Shown: positions 62,125 through 64,000 of the stretch, piece after piece
How the letters are laid out: every line of letters begins with the position of its first letter
Position numbering within the stretch: the stretch's first letter is position 1
From: Rhodeus uyekii
Taxonomy: Eukaryota > Chordata > Actinopteri > Cypriniformes > Acheilognathidae
Length of the DNA: 64,000 bases
Reading direction: 5' to 3'
Assembly: GCA_037043235.1 (NCBI GenBank)
Contig: JAWRVZ010000055.1
Coordinates: 124,001-188,000 of the forward strand
The notes under the pieces: generated by a model
The model's database searches: none
What the model was told of the DNA's origin: nothing
The model's input: only the letters and a program-made list of their open reading frames with translations
Program-made: the position numbers and the translations under genes

Positions 62125-64000
62125 CTGACAACAGAGTTGGGAAAATGTTAGGAACTAGACAAAAACCACACGAAGACCAATTGGGGGATATTTGACCACT
62201 ATTTGGCAAACTTGTCAGTATTACCCAACAATGTAACAATGCAGAACAGTTGAAAGCAGTTCAAGTTCTGTGGGTTTATAGGACAAACTGCTATATCGCA
62301 ACAGCCTGAAACAAGTTGAAATTATTGCAACAGTGTCACATTCTAACAAAGCAAAATGCCTTTCAATTAGGATGTAGATCATTGACTGTAAAATGTATAT
62401 ACAAACTTTGCAAAGTTCTTCATACAAGACTAATGTTAGCAAAGCCACTTGAAACGAGAAGCTTTTCAAGTGTTTTAAGTTTTAAATTTAAAATTAAGGT
62501 GGCCCATAAAAAAATAGTTATAAGCAACAAACAAAACATGCATAATTATACAATACATACACAAACTATTATTATAGTTTTGCAATCATAGTAGCATTTA
62601 TCAGTCTCAAAAACAATGGGAGTGTCTATACGAGTAAAAGTGTTAAACAGCAAAGGCTTGCAGCAGCTGGAAAGGCATTCAGTTGTAAAACTAGGCAGAA
62701 TGTTATAACTAGAATTTTTTTAAATAATTATTACAACAACTGTTTTTGGAATAGAACTAGAACCATGGAGGATACCAGGTGTACTCTTGCCTATTTATTG
62801 GGAATATCTCATGAAATTATATTTAATGTCCAATTCATAGACTGTGAACTATCTGTGCCATCTAGAAAGTCAGCTTGCAGACGATTCTGGAATTTGTGAA
62901 ATAAATTGTATTATACGCAGCTATTTCCGCTGCATATAAAACATATAATACATTTCAAATGATTATATGTAAAGATACACTTTATTTGAACAACTTAAAG
63001 ATAAGACAATGTAGCTGTTCTGGAAAAAGATAATGACATAAAATAGTAACGACATCAGCAATCATTCTCCCCGGCACCATGTTTAAAGTTTATAGTACAC
63101 CCATCTCGGGAACTTGGGTATCATTATTATTCCGAGCTTCCCAGTGGTAAATACAACTTGAGAAAGCATTCATGTCCAACGTTTAACGAGGAAACTCATA
63201 TTTACGATACTATGGTTTGATTTCTTTGCATGTGTGGATTGAATGGGTTGTTACAAACATCTGGTGAACATTTCATGTCAATAGCACCTTTAGAAACATA
63301 TTTACTGAGAAAAATGGTGACGTGTTCAATACTTATTTTCCCCGCTGCACCCTAACTGTCTTGGTCTTTGAGGCTTGGTCAATCAAAATTGTATTAGCTG
63401 GTTAATTGTATTAGTTGGTCAGAAAGAAAAAAAAACTTCACAGGAAGTGGAGAAGTCAGATCGTTAGCTGCAGGAAATACAAACATTAGCCTATCAAACA
63501 GCGGCTTATCACTTGAAACAAGCAAGTAGCAGCAACTTTACATAGCTGCTTGCTCTAATCTTAACCTAGATAAATCTGCACTATTATTAAGCACATATCC
63601 TAGAGTTTTGGTAGAGAGCACGCTTACTGTATGACAGAGGTGCCGGTGCAATCACTTACAATTAACTTAAAATACTCAATTTTTGGTCATACAGACAAGA
63701 GTAATGCAAACTGTAAAGAGTCTCATAAAACATAAGAGTCTCATAAAAACAAACAGATGTGCCTTTGTTAAATAAAGAATACAATCAGGATGTGCTTTCT
63801 GCTGCCCCGAAAATTAGCGTACACTTGCCTCACAGACTTCAGTAATGTATCTATAGAAAAGTTGAAATGTTTTAAATAAACAAATTCAAATGGAAAATTC
63901 TCAGATTATGTAATCCGTATGAAACATGTATATAGGAGTGTCCACTACCGTGGAGATGACAAACCAGCACCAGTCTTAATCTCTGCAGCCAAAAGCACGG
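62125..64000 (-). other. setd1a intron sequence to the right edge
   Basis: AT-rich, with no further exon that I can support in phase with the exon starting at 62124 (which needs an upstream exon ending in phase 0). It probably lies within a setd1a intron. Confidence 0.5.

Noticed and set aside
63944..64000. Possible setd1a exon at the right edge (minus strand, AAEIKTGAGLSSP)
   Set aside because: A donor-like GGTAGTG is present, but its phase (2) does not fit the next exon (phase 0), and the edge hides the other end.

Overview
The window is nuclear DNA of a teleost fish, most likely a cyprinid or close otophysan. The coding regions are split by GT-AG introns and carry long AT-rich introns, microsatellites, tRNA-derived SINEs and non-autonomous DNA transposons of kinds common in carp and zebrafish genomes. 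Seven protein-coding genes can be assembled exon by exon with consistent reading phase. Nothing prokaryotic, plasmid-like or CRISPR-like is present.

Layout from left to right: prr14 (minus, about 9.2-0.28 kb, complete CDS); cd2bp2 (minus, 11.9-9.7 kb); a sesquipedalian/PHETA-like PH-domain gene (plus, 13.8-15.5 kb); the fast-muscle regulatory light chain gene mylpf (plus, 19.3-22.4 kb); tbc1d10b (minus, CDS 36.5-28.5 kb, promoter and CpG-rich first exon near 39.5-40.4 kb); hsd3b7 (minus, 50.7-43.0 kb); and the 3' part of setd1a (minus, 62.1-57.1 kb, running off the right edge). prr14, cd2bp2, mylpf, tbc1d10b, hsd3b7 and setd1a all have human counterparts on chromosome 16p11.2. The setd1a-to-hsd3b7 order and orientation match the human arrangement, so this is a conserved vertebrate block. 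The genes do not form a pathway: they cover nuclear-lamina/heterochromatin tethering, spliceosome/GYF adaptor function, endosomal trafficking, muscle contraction, Rab GTPase control, bile-acid synthesis and H3K4 methylation.

Points most worth a second look: (1) a U12-type AT-AC intron in setd1a, with matching donor, branch point and AC acceptor; (2) seven CCAAT boxes at short, partly regular spacing upstream of prr14; (3) a 33-bp tandem array with TGACGTAA and ACGTG cores at the tbc1d10b CpG island; (4) a possible unannotated small secreted protein at 24.7-25.0 kb; (5) an orphan coding-like exon on the minus strand at 17.0-17.15 kb; (6) a PHETA paralogue in a block where I know of no mammalian counterpart. 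Mobile elements include three copies of a Tigger/pogo-like MITE with TA target sites, a hAT-like MITE, a fold-back element, four tRNA-derived SINEs and fragments of a common fish interspersed repeat.
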